Assembly (NCBI GenBank): GCA_023447335.1
Contig: JAEXOD010000010.1
Coordinates: 1 to 59,616 of the forward strand
Reading direction: 5' to 3'
Source of the DNA: Bacteroidota bacterium
GTDB lineage: Bacteria > Bacteroidota > Ignavibacteria > Ignavibacteriales > Melioribacteraceae
DNA: 59,616 bases
Positions 51,053 through 59,616 of this stretch are shown here, piece by piece. How positions within the stretch are numbered: the stretch's first letter is position 1; each line of letters opens with the position of its first letter. Under the pieces are notes generated by a model that saw only the letters and a program-made list of their open reading frames with translations, searched no databases and was not told where the DNA came from. Both the position numbers and the translations under genes were made by a program.

Positions 51053-51918
51053 CTTTTTTCTCTAAGTTTAAAAAATTCAATCAATGATTTAAGATAATTT
51101 TCTTTATCGATATAAACAGAATCAATTCCGCTGGTCTTGAAAATCTGTTTAAGGGCAAATTCTTGTTTCTTTATATTTTCAAGTAACGCCGATTGTATAG
51201 TTTTATCAGATGTATCAAGAAGTCTTATTTCCCCGGTTTCATTATCCATAAAATTAACCAATCCTATGGGAGGAATGTCTAATTCTCTTCTATCTTTAAG
51301 TATTAATGAAACTAAGTCATGTTTTTTTGATACTATTTTAAGAATTTTTTCATATTCTGTATCAATAAAATCAGAAATTAAAAATACTATTGCACGTTTT
51401 TTTATAGTACTGTTAAAATACTCTAAAGCGGATTTTATGCTAGTTTTATTCCCTTGAGGTTCAAATGAAAGCACTTCGCGAATAATTCTTAAAACGTGAC
51501 TTTTTCCTTTTCTTGGGGGAACAAATTTTTCAATAGTATCAGTAAATAAAATTAATCCAACTTTATCGTTATTTTTTAATGCTGAAAAAGCGAGTATAGC
51601 ACTAATTTCAGTAGCAACTTGTTGTTTTGTTTTTTTACCGCTTCCAAATTTTTGTGAACCGCTTAAGTCAACCAATAAAATTAAAGTAAGTTCTCTTTCT
51701 TCTTCAAAAACTTTAACATAGGGATGTCCTAATCTTGCAGTTACATTCCAATCAATACTTCTGATGTCATCGCCGATTTGATACTCGCGTACTTCGCTAA
51801 ACTCCATCCCTCTTCCTTTAAATACCGAGTGGTATTCACCTGAAAAAACTTCGTTTACTACTCCGCGAGTTTTTATCTCAATCTGCCTAACTTGTTTAAT
51901 TATTTCTTTTGTAAGCAT
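51046..51918 (-). CDS. DUF58 domain protein
   Basis: The 290 residues contain GVVNEVFSGEYHSVFKGRGMEFSEVREYQIGDDIRSIDWNVTARLG, the DUF58 hallmark, followed by a VWA-like fold (LVDLSGSQKFG). DUF58 proteins are the constant partners of MoxR ATPases, which are thought to remodel VWA proteins. It lies 6 bases after moxR and overlaps the next gene by 7 bases. Confidence 0.9.
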   Translation of the reverse strand: MLTKEIIKQVRQIEIKTRGVVNEVFSGEYHSVFKGRGMEFSEVREYQIGDDIRSIDWNVTARLGHPYVKVFEEERELTLILLVDLSGSQKFGSGKKTKQQVATEISAILAFSALKNNDKVGLILFTDTIEKFVPPRKGKSHVLRIIREVLSFEPQGNKTSIKSALEYFNSTIKKRAIVFLISDFIDTEYEKILKIVSKKHDLVSLILKDRRELDIPPIGLVNFMDNETGEIRLLDTSDKTIQSALLENIKKQEFALKQIFKTSGIDSVYIDKENYLKSLIEFFKLREKRW

Positions 51919-51924
51919 GATCTA

Positions 51925-52908
51925 TTAAGGAACTTCAACAGTGTTTAAAATTTCTTGAATAATATTTTCGGTTGTTAATTCTTCAGCTTCCGCTTCATAA
52001 GTTAAAGCAATACGATGTCTTAAAACATCATAACAGATACTTCTCACATCTTCCGGAATTACATAACCGCGTCTTTTAATAAAAGCCATTGCTCTAGCAC
52101 CCAAAGCTAAATTTATAGTTGCTCTGGGAGAAGCTCCAAGATGAATTAAATCTACAAGTTTATCTAAACCGTATTCTTTCGGATTTCTTGTTGCGAAAAC
52201 AATATCAAGAATATATTTCTCAATCTTCTCATCCAAATAAACTTCTTGAACAAGTTTTCTTGCTTTTAGAATATCCTCAGGAGTTATAACCCTATTAATT
52301 TCCGGCATTGCAGCACCGGAATTTAATTTCATTATTTTTCTTTCTTCTTCTCTATTCGGATATGTTATTTTCACCTTTAACATAAATCTATCTACTTGTG
52401 CTTCAGGTAACGGATAAGTACCTTCTTGTTCAATAGGGTTTTGAGTAGCAAGTACTAAAAAAGGTTCTTCCAGCTTATAGGTATGTTCTCCTATTGTAAC
52501 TTGTCTTTCTTGCATTGCTTCTAACAAAGCACTTTGTACTTTTGCAGGAGCACGGTTAATTTCATCTGCAAGAATGAAATTAGAAAAAATAGGTCCTTTT
52601 TTTATTGCAAAATTTCCGTCTTTTTGATTATATATCATAGTACCAATCAAATCAGCAGGTAATAAATCAGGAGTAAACTGTATTCTTTGAAATTTTGCTT
52701 TCATGGCAGATGAAAGGGTTTTTATAGCTAAAGTTTTAGCTAAACCGGGAACACCTTCCAATAAAATATGACCGTTGGTTAATAATCCTATTAAAAGTCT
52801 TTCAACCATATTCTTTTGACCAACAATAACTTTGCTTATTTCGGTCATTAAAATGTCAATAAACTCACTTTCCCGTTTAATTTTTTCGTTTAGTTCGGTT
52901 ATTTCCAC
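51925..52908 (-). CDS. moxR: MoxR-family AAA+ ATPase
   Basis: The 327 residues have Walker A GVPGLAKT, Walker B LADEINRAPAKVQ, sensor ATQNPIEQEGTYPLPEAQVDRF, and a lid domain. MoxR ATPases act as chaperones for VWA-protein complexes, here BatA/BatB and DUF58. It is the first gene of an eight-gene operon (moxR to batE). Confidence 0.93.
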   Translation of the reverse strand: MEITELNEKIKRESEFIDILMTEISKVIVGQKNMVERLLIGLLTNGHILLEGVPGLAKTLAIKTLSSAMKAKFQRIQFTPDLLPADLIGTMIYNQKDGNFAIKKGPIFSNFILADEINRAPAKVQSALLEAMQERQVTIGEHTYKLEEPFLVLATQNPIEQEGTYPLPEAQVDRFMLKVKITYPNREEERKIMKLNSGAAMPEINRVITPEDILKARKLVQEVYLDEKIEKYILDIVFATRNPKEYGLDKLVDLIHLGASPRATINLALGARAMAFIKRRGYVIPEDVRSICYDVLRHRIALTYEAEAEELTTENIIQEILNTVEVP

Positions 52909-52950
52909 TAATTCCTCACTTTATTTTTTAACTTATCAACGTTGCTTTTA

Positions 52951-52958
52951 CAAATCTA
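52951..52958 (-). promoter_or_regulatory. Candidate -7 element TAGATTTG before moxR
   Basis: On the minus strand TAGATTTG fits TAnnTTTG exactly and lies 42 bases before the moxR start. A TTG lies 15 bases upstream, shorter than the usual 19-21. This is the only promoter-like sequence in the 64-base gap. Confidence 0.4.
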
Positions 52959-52972
52959 TTATTTTAATTGTT

Positions 52973-53887
52973 TCAACAATTCTTTAATTTTTCTATTTCC
53001 AATTTTAACATTTCATTAATTGATTTAGCTTTTATACCTAAATTTCCAATTTTTTCAGTATTCATTGATACATCAGCTACAATGGGGATGTTAGACATTT
53101 CGTTTATAGATATAGAATCAATTAGCGAATTATCCAATTTCATGAAATCACTAAGTAAATAACCCAAATCTGTTCTTGAAACTCTTTCTCTTCCGCCAAA
53201 ATTCGCAATTTCATTGTGTAGTATATTATTATTATCAATAATCGTTTTAATCAATTCTTTTAACATATAAGAGGCTTCGGTAAACGAAAGGGGAGTTCTA
53301 TATTGGTCATTAAAAAGTTTTATTCTTTTTCCGTTTAATATATTATGGTATATTTGATTAAAAAAATTATTGTTTTCATATTTGTAAAGCCCAAACATTA
53401 AGGAATTTCTTAATATAGTATAATTGTTAGAAATTTCTTTTATTTTTTCTTCAGCCATCAATTTTGTTTCGGCATATAACGAAACCGGAATTAATTTTGA
53501 AGTCTCACTCAAAAATGAACCTCTATATCCTGCATAAACTAAGTCGGTTGAAATGTATATTAATCGTGCATTAATCTTGTTTGCGTAACTTGCTAAGTTT
53601 TCAGTGGCAGTAACATTTGTTTTATAAACAATTTTTGATGCTATAGAATCTGCTCTTTGTGGATTTGAAATCGAAGCAGCATGTATAATAAAATCAGGGT
53701 GTTCCTCAAAAATAATCTTACTTAATAAGTCAGAATCCGTTATATCAACTTTGATTGATCTAAAATTACTATTTAAATGAGAAACATTATATAACCCTAC
53801 AACTTCATATTCGTTTTTTAATGTATTGCATATTTCATATCCATATAGTCCGAAACAGCCTGTAACTAAGATTTTTATGGCAGACAT
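52973..53887 (-). CDS. dTDP-4-dehydrorhamnose reductase-like SDR
   Basis: The 304 residues have the Rossmann start KILVTGCFGLYGYE, IIHAASISNPQRADS, ISTDLVYAG, and the YAETKLMAEEKI (YxxxK) catalytic pair, then DQYRTPLSFTEA. This is the RmlD/extended-SDR pattern, also seen in MAT2B-like proteins. It would reduce a nucleotide-sugar 4-keto group. No other rhamnose genes are nearby. It overlaps anmK by 13 bases. Confidence 0.78.
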   Translation of the reverse strand: MSAIKILVTGCFGLYGYEICNTLKNEYEVVGLYNVSHLNSNFRSIKVDITDSDLLSKIIFEEHPDFIIHAASISNPQRADSIASKIVYKTNVTATENLASYANKINARLIYISTDLVYAGYRGSFLSETSKLIPVSLYAETKLMAEEKIKEISNNYTILRNSLMFGLYKYENNNFFNQIYHNILNGKRIKLFNDQYRTPLSFTEASYMLKELIKTIIDNNNILHNEIANFGGRERVSRTDLGYLLSDFMKLDNSLIDSISINEMSNIPIVADVSMNTEKIGNLGIKAKSINEMLKLEIEKLKNC

Positions 53888-55059
53888 ATCTTCCCCATAA
53901 TTGTTTTTTGTTTTGCTCCTGTAACGCTTGGTAAATTGTTTGTATTACCGCTAATAGTTTCGTTTGCCAGAATCGCAAAGCAAATTGCTTCTTTTGCGTC
54001 TGAATTTATTCCTAGTTCTTTAGTGTTTCCAACATAAGTTGAAGGCTCGAAAAGTTCTCTTAGATAGTACATTAATAGTGGGTTATTGGCTCCTCCTCCG
54101 CTTATAAATAGTTCGTCTAAATTCGTTTTATTTTTTATGAAGGACTCAAAATTATAATAAATTGAATAAGCAGTATAATAAGTAAATGTATGTAAAATAT
54201 CAAAAGGGGTGTATTCTGTATTTTCTAAAACTGAATTTATAAAATTATCATTGTAATACTCTCTACCAGTTGATTTTGGCGGTTTCTTTGTTACAAATTT
54301 ATCAATATTAATAATTTTTTTTAATAAATCTGCTTTCAATCTACCTTGGTTCGCGAATTCGGAATTTTTATCAAATGATACATTAAAAAATTGTTTTGCA
54401 AGAATATCTATTAACATATTTCCTGGACCAGTATCAAATGCAATAACTTGATCGTTAGTACTATTATTTGGGATTACGGTAATATTGGATATACCTCCTA
54501 TATTAAGTAAAGCTCGGTTTTTCTTTTTATCAGAAAATAGCAGGTAATCGAAAAAGGGGACTAACGGAGCCCCTTGCCCACCTAAAGCGATGTCGGAGGG
54601 TCTAAAATCACCAACAGTAATTATTCCTGTAAGTTTAGCTAAAACACTCGGATCTCCTATTTGTAGAGTTGAAGTTGTTGAGAAACCAAATAAATTATCT
54701 TCGTTCGGTAAATGATGAATTGTTTGACCGTGTGTTCCAATTAAATCAATATCGGTATTTTGGAAATTATTTTTAGATAAAAACTTGTTTATAACATCAC
54801 TATAAATTCTTGCGATAATAAAGTTTAATTTACAAATATCATCAACGGTGCCTTGTTTAGCAATAGAATTTTTTAAAGTAAATTCTTTATATCCTTCAGG
54901 GAAAGGATACTCATCATATGCTAATAATTCGAATTTAGTATTAAACGAATTTCCGCTAATTTCAACTAAGCAAATATCAATTCCGTCTAAAGAAGTTCCT
55001 GACATTAGCCCTAATACCTTTCTTTTCTGCTTATTATAAACTTTTAATAGTTGTTGCAT
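53875..55059 (-). CDS. anmK: Anhydro-N-acetylmuramic acid kinase
   Basis: The 394 residues match AnmK: LGLMSGTSLDGIDICLVEI (ATP loop), GTHGQTIHHLP, QIGDPSVLAKLTGI, GDFRPSDIALGGQGAPLVPFFD, LNIGGISNITVIP, FDTGPGNMLIDIL and FISGGGANNPL. It turns 1,6-anhydro-MurNAc from the turned-over wall into MurNAc-6-phosphate, so this cell recycles peptidoglycan. A partner etherase (murQ) is not in the window. Confidence 0.92.
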   Translation of the reverse strand: MQQLLKVYNKQKRKVLGLMSGTSLDGIDICLVEISGNSFNTKFELLAYDEYPFPEGYKEFTLKNSIAKQGTVDDICKLNFIIARIYSDVINKFLSKNNFQNTDIDLIGTHGQTIHHLPNEDNLFGFSTTSTLQIGDPSVLAKLTGIITVGDFRPSDIALGGQGAPLVPFFDYLLFSDKKKNRALLNIGGISNITVIPNNSTNDQVIAFDTGPGNMLIDILAKQFFNVSFDKNSEFANQGRLKADLLKKIINIDKFVTKKPPKSTGREYYNDNFINSVLENTEYTPFDILHTFTYYTAYSIYYNFESFIKNKTNLDELFISGGGANNPLLMYYLRELFEPSTYVGNTKELGINSDAKEAICFAILANETISGNTNNLPSVTGAKQKTIMGKICLP

Positions 55060-55114
55060 GTTATTAACTTATATTTTTAATTTAAAGTGTAAATGTACAA
55101 AAATTAGAGGAAAA

Positions 55115-55969
55115 ATGTTTCATAAAATCGGTGCCCATACTTCAATTGAAGGGGGATTATTTAATGCAATAATAAGGGCGAAAAGATTAGGTTTTAGTGC
55201 CCTACAAATATTTACAAAAAACAATAATAGATGGCAAGGAAAAGAATTAACCGAAGATGAGATAATAAAATTTAAAAATGAGTTATTAAATAGTGATATT
55301 AAATTTGTGGTTGCTCATGATTCTTATTTAATAAATTTATGTGCAGAAGATAAAGAATTATTAGTGAAATCCAGAGAAGCGTTTTTAGATGAACTAATTA
55401 GGTGTGAGCGATTAGGTATCCCTCAATTAAATTTTCATCCGGGAACTTATAAAGAGAATAATGAAGAAGACGCAATAAAGCTTATAGCCGAATCAATAAA
55501 TATAATACATCAAAAAACTCAGGGATTTAAAACAGAAAGCATGTTGGAAGCGACTGCAGGACAAGGAAAATCGATTGGGTATAAGTTTGAGCACTTGCGA
55601 AAAATAATGGATCTTGTTGAAGAACCGAACAGAATGAGTGTTTGTATTGATACGGCTCATATTTTTGCAGCCGGGTATAATATTGCCGATGACGAATCAT
55701 ACAGTATAGTTTTTAAAGAATTTGATGAAATAATTGGGTTAGATAAATTAAAATGTTTTCATATTAATGATAGCAAGAAACCTTTAGGAAGCAGAGTTGA
55801 CAGACATGAACATATCGGAAAAGGGTTTATCGGGCTAAATGGTTTTAAACTTTTAATGAATGATAAAAGATTGATTGATATTCCGAAAGTGTTGGAAACC
55901 CCAAAAGGGAAGGAGCAGCTTGAAGATTTAGAAAATATTAGAGTATTATTAGATCTAATAGAAAAATAA
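55115..55969 (+). CDS. nfo: Endonuclease IV (AP endonuclease)
   Basis: ATG 55115 is chosen because AGAGG (55106-55110) lies just upstream and the protein then starts MFHKIGAHTSIEGG, the usual N-terminus; an upstream ATG at 55058 would add 19 odd residues. The 284 residues show the zinc motifs: GAHTS, FHPGTYK, EATAGQG, CIDTAHIFAAGY, FHINDSKKPLGSRVDRH and HIGKG. It cuts DNA at abasic sites in base excision repair. A family-4 UDG gene lies 2.3 kb downstream, on the other strand. Confidence 0.93.
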   Translation: MFHKIGAHTSIEGGLFNAIIRAKRLGFSALQIFTKNNNRWQGKELTEDEIIKFKNELLNSDIKFVVAHDSYLINLCAEDKELLVKSREAFLDELIRCERLGIPQLNFHPGTYKENNEEDAIKLIAESINIIHQKTQGFKTESMLEATAGQGKSIGYKFEHLRKIMDLVEEPNRMSVCIDTAHIFAAGYNIADDESYSIVFKEFDEIIGLDKLKCFHINDSKKPLGSRVDRHEHIGKGFIGLNGFKLLMNDKRLIDIPKVLETPKGKEQLEDLENIRVLLDLIEK

Positions 55970-56821
55970 TCACTTATCCTGAGGTCTAAAAACTATTATA
56001 CCCAATGTGGATTTTCTACCGCTGATATATTCGTACAAAGGTATGCCTGTAATTTCAACTTTTTTCCCCTTCATAGGAGCATGTAAAAAGTAAATATGTC
56101 CGTCGTTACCTTTTACTGCTATGCCGACATGCGAAACATCAATTCCTTCTATGGTAGTAGCTAAACCAATAAAGTCACCTGTGTTAATAGAAGACTCAAT
56201 ATCTTTAATTTTATTTGTTGGTATATAAAATTTCGGGGTTTTATTAATTCTTAGTTCGTCTGATTTTATATTTTTAATAAAATCCGGTTTTCCGTCTAAG
56301 GCTTTATATTTGTCTGTATTTTTCGACATAATAAAGATTTCTTTCTCAAAAGGAATTCCGCCTAAAGCTTTTGTGATATTTTTTACAATTCCTTTTTCTT
56401 CATTATTAATAATCCAGTCGCTTGTATAATGGAGGCGGGATGTATAATTTAAAAGTTCTCCGTTTCTATATCTAATGAATTTTAGTTTATTAGTATAGTC
56501 TTCAAAAGAATACTTCTTTTCTTTAATGCATATACTTAAAGCAAAAGTTGTTTCCAAAAAAGTTGTACAATCTAATTGAGTTAAATTTACTACTAATTTT
56601 TCATCTCCCGGTTTTTCCAATGTATTAGCTACGTAATCAGTACCGGTAAAAGACATTCCGACAAGCTCAATAATTTTACCAATTGGTTTTTCTGATAAAT
56701 TTTTTGCTTTAGCTAAATTAAATTTGTCTAAAACTAAAGAAGAATCTTTAGTTGTATAAATAATTTGGGAAAAAGAACTTATATAAAAAAAAGCCATATA
56801 AAGCAAGATTAGTCTTTTCAA
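55970..56821 (-). CDS. DUF1460 N-acetylmuramoyl-L-alanine amidase-like protein
   Basis: The 283-residue protein has a signal peptide (MKRLILLYMAFFYISSFS) and the DUF1460 pattern: nucleophile Cys in QLDCTTFLETTFAL, RYRNGELLNYTSRLHYTSDWI, and a His in GIDVSHVGIAV, as in the NlpC/P60 superfamily. Such enzymes cut the wall peptide from MurNAc or between stem residues. It lies in the cell envelope and would supply muropeptides for AnmK recycling. Its start overlaps dnaB by 4 bases and its stop abuts that of nfo without a gap. Confidence 0.85.
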   Translation of the reverse strand: MKRLILLYMAFFYISSFSQIIYTTKDSSLVLDKFNLAKAKNLSEKPIGKIIELVGMSFTGTDYVANTLEKPGDEKLVVNLTQLDCTTFLETTFALSICIKEKKYSFEDYTNKLKFIRYRNGELLNYTSRLHYTSDWIINNEEKGIVKNITKALGGIPFEKEIFIMSKNTDKYKALDGKPDFIKNIKSDELRINKTPKFYIPTNKIKDIESSINTGDFIGLATTIEGIDVSHVGIAVKGNDGHIYFLHAPMKGKKVEITGIPLYEYISGRKSTLGIIVFRPQDK

Positions 56822-58224
56822 AACGGCACCTCTTTGTTATTATTTGAAGGTAATTCTTTGTTTGGAATATCTCTATGGATTAACTCAAGATTTTCATATC
56901 TAGCAAAATCTGATAAAAATGCCATTTTTACATCACCTGTCGGACCGTTACGATGTTTAGCAATTATTACTTCTGCAATTCCTTCGGTTGGTGTTCCGTC
57001 ACTAAATTGTGTTATTCCGTAAACAGAAGGTCGATATAAAAACATTACAATATCCGCATCTTGCTCAATGGCTCCGGATTCACGTAAGTGACTTAGCATA
57101 GGGAGTTTATCTTTTTGTTCTTCGTCTGCACGATTTAACTGTGAGAGTGCAATTACGGGAACATCCAATTCTTTTGCTAAAGCTTTAAGTGAACGCGATA
57201 TTGTAGAAATTTCACGTTCTCGGCTTTCGACGCGAGTGGATGCGGTCATTAATTGCAAATAATCTATTATTATTAATCCGATATTTCTTTCGGCTTTTAG
57301 TCGTCTACACTTTGCACGAATTTCCATTACAGACTGACCGGGAGTATCATCGATATAAATAGGGGCTTTTATTAATCGGTCAACTACTTTACTAATTTTA
57401 GATCCTTCTTCGGCTCTAAATTTTCCTGTACGCAACAAATGAGAATTGATGCGTGCTTCACTTGAAATAAAACGAGTAGCAAGCTGCACTGTAGACATTT
57501 CCAGACTAAATAAGGCAATAGGAACATTATGATCTAGAGCCGCATTACGAGCAAATGATAAAGCAAATGCAGTTTTTCCCATTGCAGGACGTGCGGCAAC
57601 AATTAGCAAATCGGATTTTTGTAGTCCGCCCAACATATCATCAAGTTCAAAAAATCCGGTCGGAACAGCATAATTTGAGATGTTCTTACTATGTATAGAT
57701 TCAATATATTCTAATGCATTTTGAATTGCTTCTTTAAAAGGAGTATAACTTTGTTTTAATCCAAGTTCGGCAATTCTAAAAATTTGTCCTTCGGCATTAT
57801 CAAGCAAATCAAAAACATCCTCGGTTTGATCATATGCTTTTGTTGCAAGCTCTTGAGATATTGAAATAATTTGTCTCAAAATCCACTTTTCCAAAACCAA
57901 ACGGCAATGATATTCCGAATTAGCAGCGGAGGTTACATTTTGAGATAATTCAGCAAGGTATACCGCAAAATTAATATCAGGTTTCTTCGATATTTTTTTT
58001 ACTTCTTCTAATGTAGAAACAAAATCAATCGGCTCTTTTGAATTATCCAAAGCCATCATTGCTTCAAAAATTACTTTATTTTTAGAATCATAAAAAGCAT
58101 CAGGACGTAACAAAGCAAAACCATTAGATTGAGCATCTTTATCAATAAGCATCGCACCTAATACTAATTGCTCAACCTCCGGTATTGCCGGAAGTCTTCG
58201 ACCTGCTACTATCTCTTCGTTCAT
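56818..58224 (-). CDS. dnaB: Replicative DNA helicase DnaB
   Basis: The 468 residues have the N-terminal helical domain (LPAIPEVEQLVLGAMLID), the linker, and the RecA-like core: Walker A ARPAMGKTA (about 206), LFSLEMSTVQLATRF, DDTPGQSVMEIRAKCRRL, Walker B LIIIDYLQLM, and the C-terminal SHLRESGAIEQDADIVMFLYRP. It is the hexameric fork helicase. No intein is present. The gene lies 8 bases after the UDG gene. Confidence 0.94.
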   Translation of the reverse strand: MNEEIVAGRRLPAIPEVEQLVLGAMLIDKDAQSNGFALLRPDAFYDSKNKVIFEAMMALDNSKEPIDFVSTLEEVKKISKKPDINFAVYLAELSQNVTSAANSEYHCRLVLEKWILRQIISISQELATKAYDQTEDVFDLLDNAEGQIFRIAELGLKQSYTPFKEAIQNALEYIESIHSKNISNYAVPTGFFELDDMLGGLQKSDLLIVAARPAMGKTAFALSFARNAALDHNVPIALFSLEMSTVQLATRFISSEARINSHLLRTGKFRAEEGSKISKVVDRLIKAPIYIDDTPGQSVMEIRAKCRRLKAERNIGLIIIDYLQLMTASTRVESREREISTISRSLKALAKELDVPVIALSQLNRADEEQKDKLPMLSHLRESGAIEQDADIVMFLYRPSVYGITQFSDGTPTEGIAEVIIAKHRNGPTGDVKMAFLSDFARYENLELIHRDIPNKELPSNNNKEVPF

Positions 58225-58232
58225 CGCTAATC

Positions 58233-59063
58233 CTATTTAGATATATCTTTATATAATTGATAAAATTTTTGTACGTCTTCCCAAGTTTCTTTTTTCCAGT
58301 TTGGATTTCTTAATAGTGCTGCGGGATGATATGTAACCATAAGTTTCACTCCGTGAAATTCATAAACATTTCCTCGCATTTTAATCATGCTACTTTTAGT
58401 ATTCAACAATCCGTTTGCTGCAGTTAATCCTAAACACAAAATAACTTTTGGTTTAATTAAATCAATTTGTTTCTTAAGATAGGGGATACAGGTAGCAGTT
58501 TCTTCAGGGGTTGGCGGCCTATTGTTTGGAGGACGACATTTAAGTATATTTGCTATAAATACATCTTGTCTTTTAATATTAATTGCTTCTAGTATTTTAG
58601 TCAATAGCTGACCGGCACGTCCAACAAACGGTTCACCTGTTTTATCTTCTTCTGCTCCGGGGGCTTCCCCGATAAGCATTATATCAGCATTCGGATTTCC
58701 CGTACCAAAAACAAATTTTGTTCTTGTTTCACCTAAAGAACAATTTTTGCATGAATTTATCATACTTTCAAGTTCTGAAACAGTTGAAGCATTCATAAAT
58801 TCCATATTTTTTGTATCCCTTAAATTTTTGTTTTTACTAATTTCTTCTATAGGTAAAGGGTTCTTTAAAAAGTTAAACTTCGATAAGTTATCTTCCATTT
58901 CGGATTCATTAATTTTTTCATCTACCGAATCAGAAACTTTAATATCTTCTTTTTTATTAAAACAATCCTTTAAGTCTATAGAAAAATAAAGCTCATCGCC
59001 AAATACTTCGGCTTGAGCTTTCAAAGTTTCTATAATTAAATTTGTTGGTCTATTAGAACTCAT
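58233..59063 (-). CDS. Family-4 uracil-DNA glycosylase with 4Fe-4S cluster
   Basis: From about residue 92 the 276-residue protein has the family-4 UDG core: SCKNCSLGETR, GEAPGAEEDKTGEPFVGRAGQ, ILKCRPPNNRPPTPEE, ATCIPYL and TYHPAALLRN. Four Cys (two in CKNC, one in KCRPP, one in TCIP) fit the 4Fe-4S site. The first about 90 residues are charged and likely disordered, which is a common extension. It removes uracil from DNA. The gene overlaps rpoZ by 11 bases. Confidence 0.9.
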   Translation of the reverse strand: MSSNRPTNLIIETLKAQAEVFGDELYFSIDLKDCFNKKEDIKVSDSVDEKINESEMEDNLSKFNFLKNPLPIEEISKNKNLRDTKNMEFMNASTVSELESMINSCKNCSLGETRTKFVFGTGNPNADIMLIGEAPGAEEDKTGEPFVGRAGQLLTKILEAINIKRQDVFIANILKCRPPNNRPPTPEETATCIPYLKKQIDLIKPKVILCLGLTAANGLLNTKSSMIKMRGNVYEFHGVKLMVTYHPAALLRNPNWKKETWEDVQKFYQLYKDISK

Positions 59064-59352
59064 GTTCTTTGTAACGGTACTTTACATCACCGGCTAAAAA
59101 TTCATGTAAAGCTTTAATATGTGGTTTTGGTCTTTTTTCGAACTCTAATGATAATCTTAATTGATCCGGATTTTCTTTTTCTTCTTCATCATTAGGATCA
59201 CTGGTAGTAGCAATGTTTTTAGATAAACTTTGGTATTCTAATTTAATTTCGTCATTTATTTGACGAGATCTTTTTGAAACTACGTTTATGCATTCATAAA
59301 CATTTGCTGCTTTTTTTTCGATTTGTTTTAAATCAACGGGACTAATTTGCAT
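59053..59352 (-). CDS. rpoZ: RNA polymerase omega subunit
   Basis: ATG 59352 is chosen because an AAGGAG site lies 7 bases upstream (about 59365-59360) and the protein then begins MQISPVDLKQIEKKAANVYE; a longer frame from 59379 lies inside the kinase gene. The 99-residue protein has the omega helix ANVYECINVVSKRSRQIN and a tail ending KPHIKALHEFLAGDVKYRY. It aids RNA polymerase assembly. It lies next to gmk, as in many bacteria, and overlaps it by 11 bases. Confidence 0.88.
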   Translation of the reverse strand: MQISPVDLKQIEKKAANVYECINVVSKRSRQINDEIKLEYQSLSKNIATTSDPNDEEEKENPDQLRLSLEFEKRPKPHIKALHEFLAGDVKYRYKEHEF

Positions 59353-59616
59353 TGTTGTCTCCTTGTAATTTATTTTCAATAATTTTTTTTACATTGTTAA
59401 TTGCTTCTTCTAAGTCTAGGTTTAATACAGAATAATCAAATTTATTCTTAAAACTCATTTCCAAATCTGCTCTATTAATTCGTTTATTAAAATCTTCTTC
59501 AGATTCAGTATTTCTTTGAATCAATCTTTGTTTAATAGTTTCAATACTCGGTGGTTCAATAAAAATTAAAACCGAATCCGGATAACATTTTTTAATATTT
59601 AAAGCACCTTTAACAT
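59342..59616 (-). CDS. gmk: Guanylate kinase, C-terminal 90 residues (rest outside window)
   Basis: The frame runs off the right edge. The visible part, VKGALNIKKCYPDSVLIFIE, PPSIETIKQRLIQRN, then ESEEDFNKRINRADLEM and DYSVLNLDLEEA, is the nucleotide-binding second half of guanylate kinase. The enzyme phosphorylates GMP to GDP. It lies upstream of rpoZ. Confidence 0.9.
   Translation of the reverse strand, partial: VKGALNIKKCYPDSVLIFIEPPSIETIKQRLIQRNTESEEDFNKRINRADLEMSFKNKFDYSVLNLDLEEAINNVKKIIENKLQGDNNAN

Noticed and set aside
52973..53887. Part of a complete dTDP-rhamnose pathway
   Set aside because: Only one RmlD-like reductase is present; no rmlA, rmlB or rmlC lies nearby.

Overview
The window is AT-rich (roughly 70% A+T by eye) and comes from a Gram-negative bacterium. 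LptD, lipoproteins and a BatA-E operon point to an outer membrane. Two proteins end in the type IX secretion (T9SS) sorting domain with the QNYPNPFN signature. That signature, the low GC and the Bacteroidota-style promoter -7 elements suggest the Bacteroidota/Ignavibacteriota/Kapabacteria group; genus is not resolvable here. No rRNA, tRNA, CRISPR array or intact transposase was found.

Layout. (a) 1-5055 is an accessory region: the 3' end of one formylglycine-generating-enzyme-like (FGE/C-type-lectin-fold) gene, a stand-alone T9SS tail protein, a second FGE-like gene broken by one in-frame stop, a repeat-rich 1-kb spacer with a Phd-type antitoxin relic and tandem CRP/FNR-like operators, and a secreted Asp-box beta-propeller with a T9SS tail. 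The two FGE-like genes end in 28-codon segments that differ in the way expected of variable regions of a diversity-generating retroelement (DGR). The reverse transcriptase and template repeat are not in the window. (b) 5151-14748 is a plus-strand envelope cluster: Gfo/Idh oxidoreductase, LEA14-like lipoprotein, ROK kinase, LptD, NYN nuclease, serine hydrolase, SGNH esterase, phosphodiester glycosidase and a TPR protein, closed by a bidirectional terminator. (c) 14749-18273 (-) encodes a chemoreceptor whose sensor is a two-component-regulator propeller plus Y_Y_Y domain. (d) 18380-28450 (-) is a sugar operon: FAD oxidoreductase, phosphohexomutase, HAD phosphatase/mutase, GH38, GH94 phosphorylase and omega-amidase. 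(e) 28656-30809 (-) has a 42-aa membrane peptide and a DUF47/PiT phosphate pair. (f) 31001-43030 (+) has a CoA-disulfide-reductase-like flavoprotein, upp, Rel/SpoT, YqgF, two bacterial microcompartment (BMC) shell proteins, YbbR, tmk, a C-terminal processing protease and an MgtC-family membrane protein. (g) 42999-52908 (-) holds an exonuclease/GIY-YIG protein and the full moxR-DUF58-batABCDE aerotolerance-type operon. (h) 52973-59616 is mainly housekeeping: RmlD-like reductase, AnmK, endonuclease IV, DUF1460 amidase, DnaB, family-4 UDG, RpoZ and partial guanylate kinase.

The most unusual items are the DGR-like variable segments, the BMC shell pair without cargo enzymes (the second with a ~200-residue acidic tail and a basic C-terminal module), the propeller-chemoreceptor fusion, and a GH38 protein lacking the usual nucleophile Asp.
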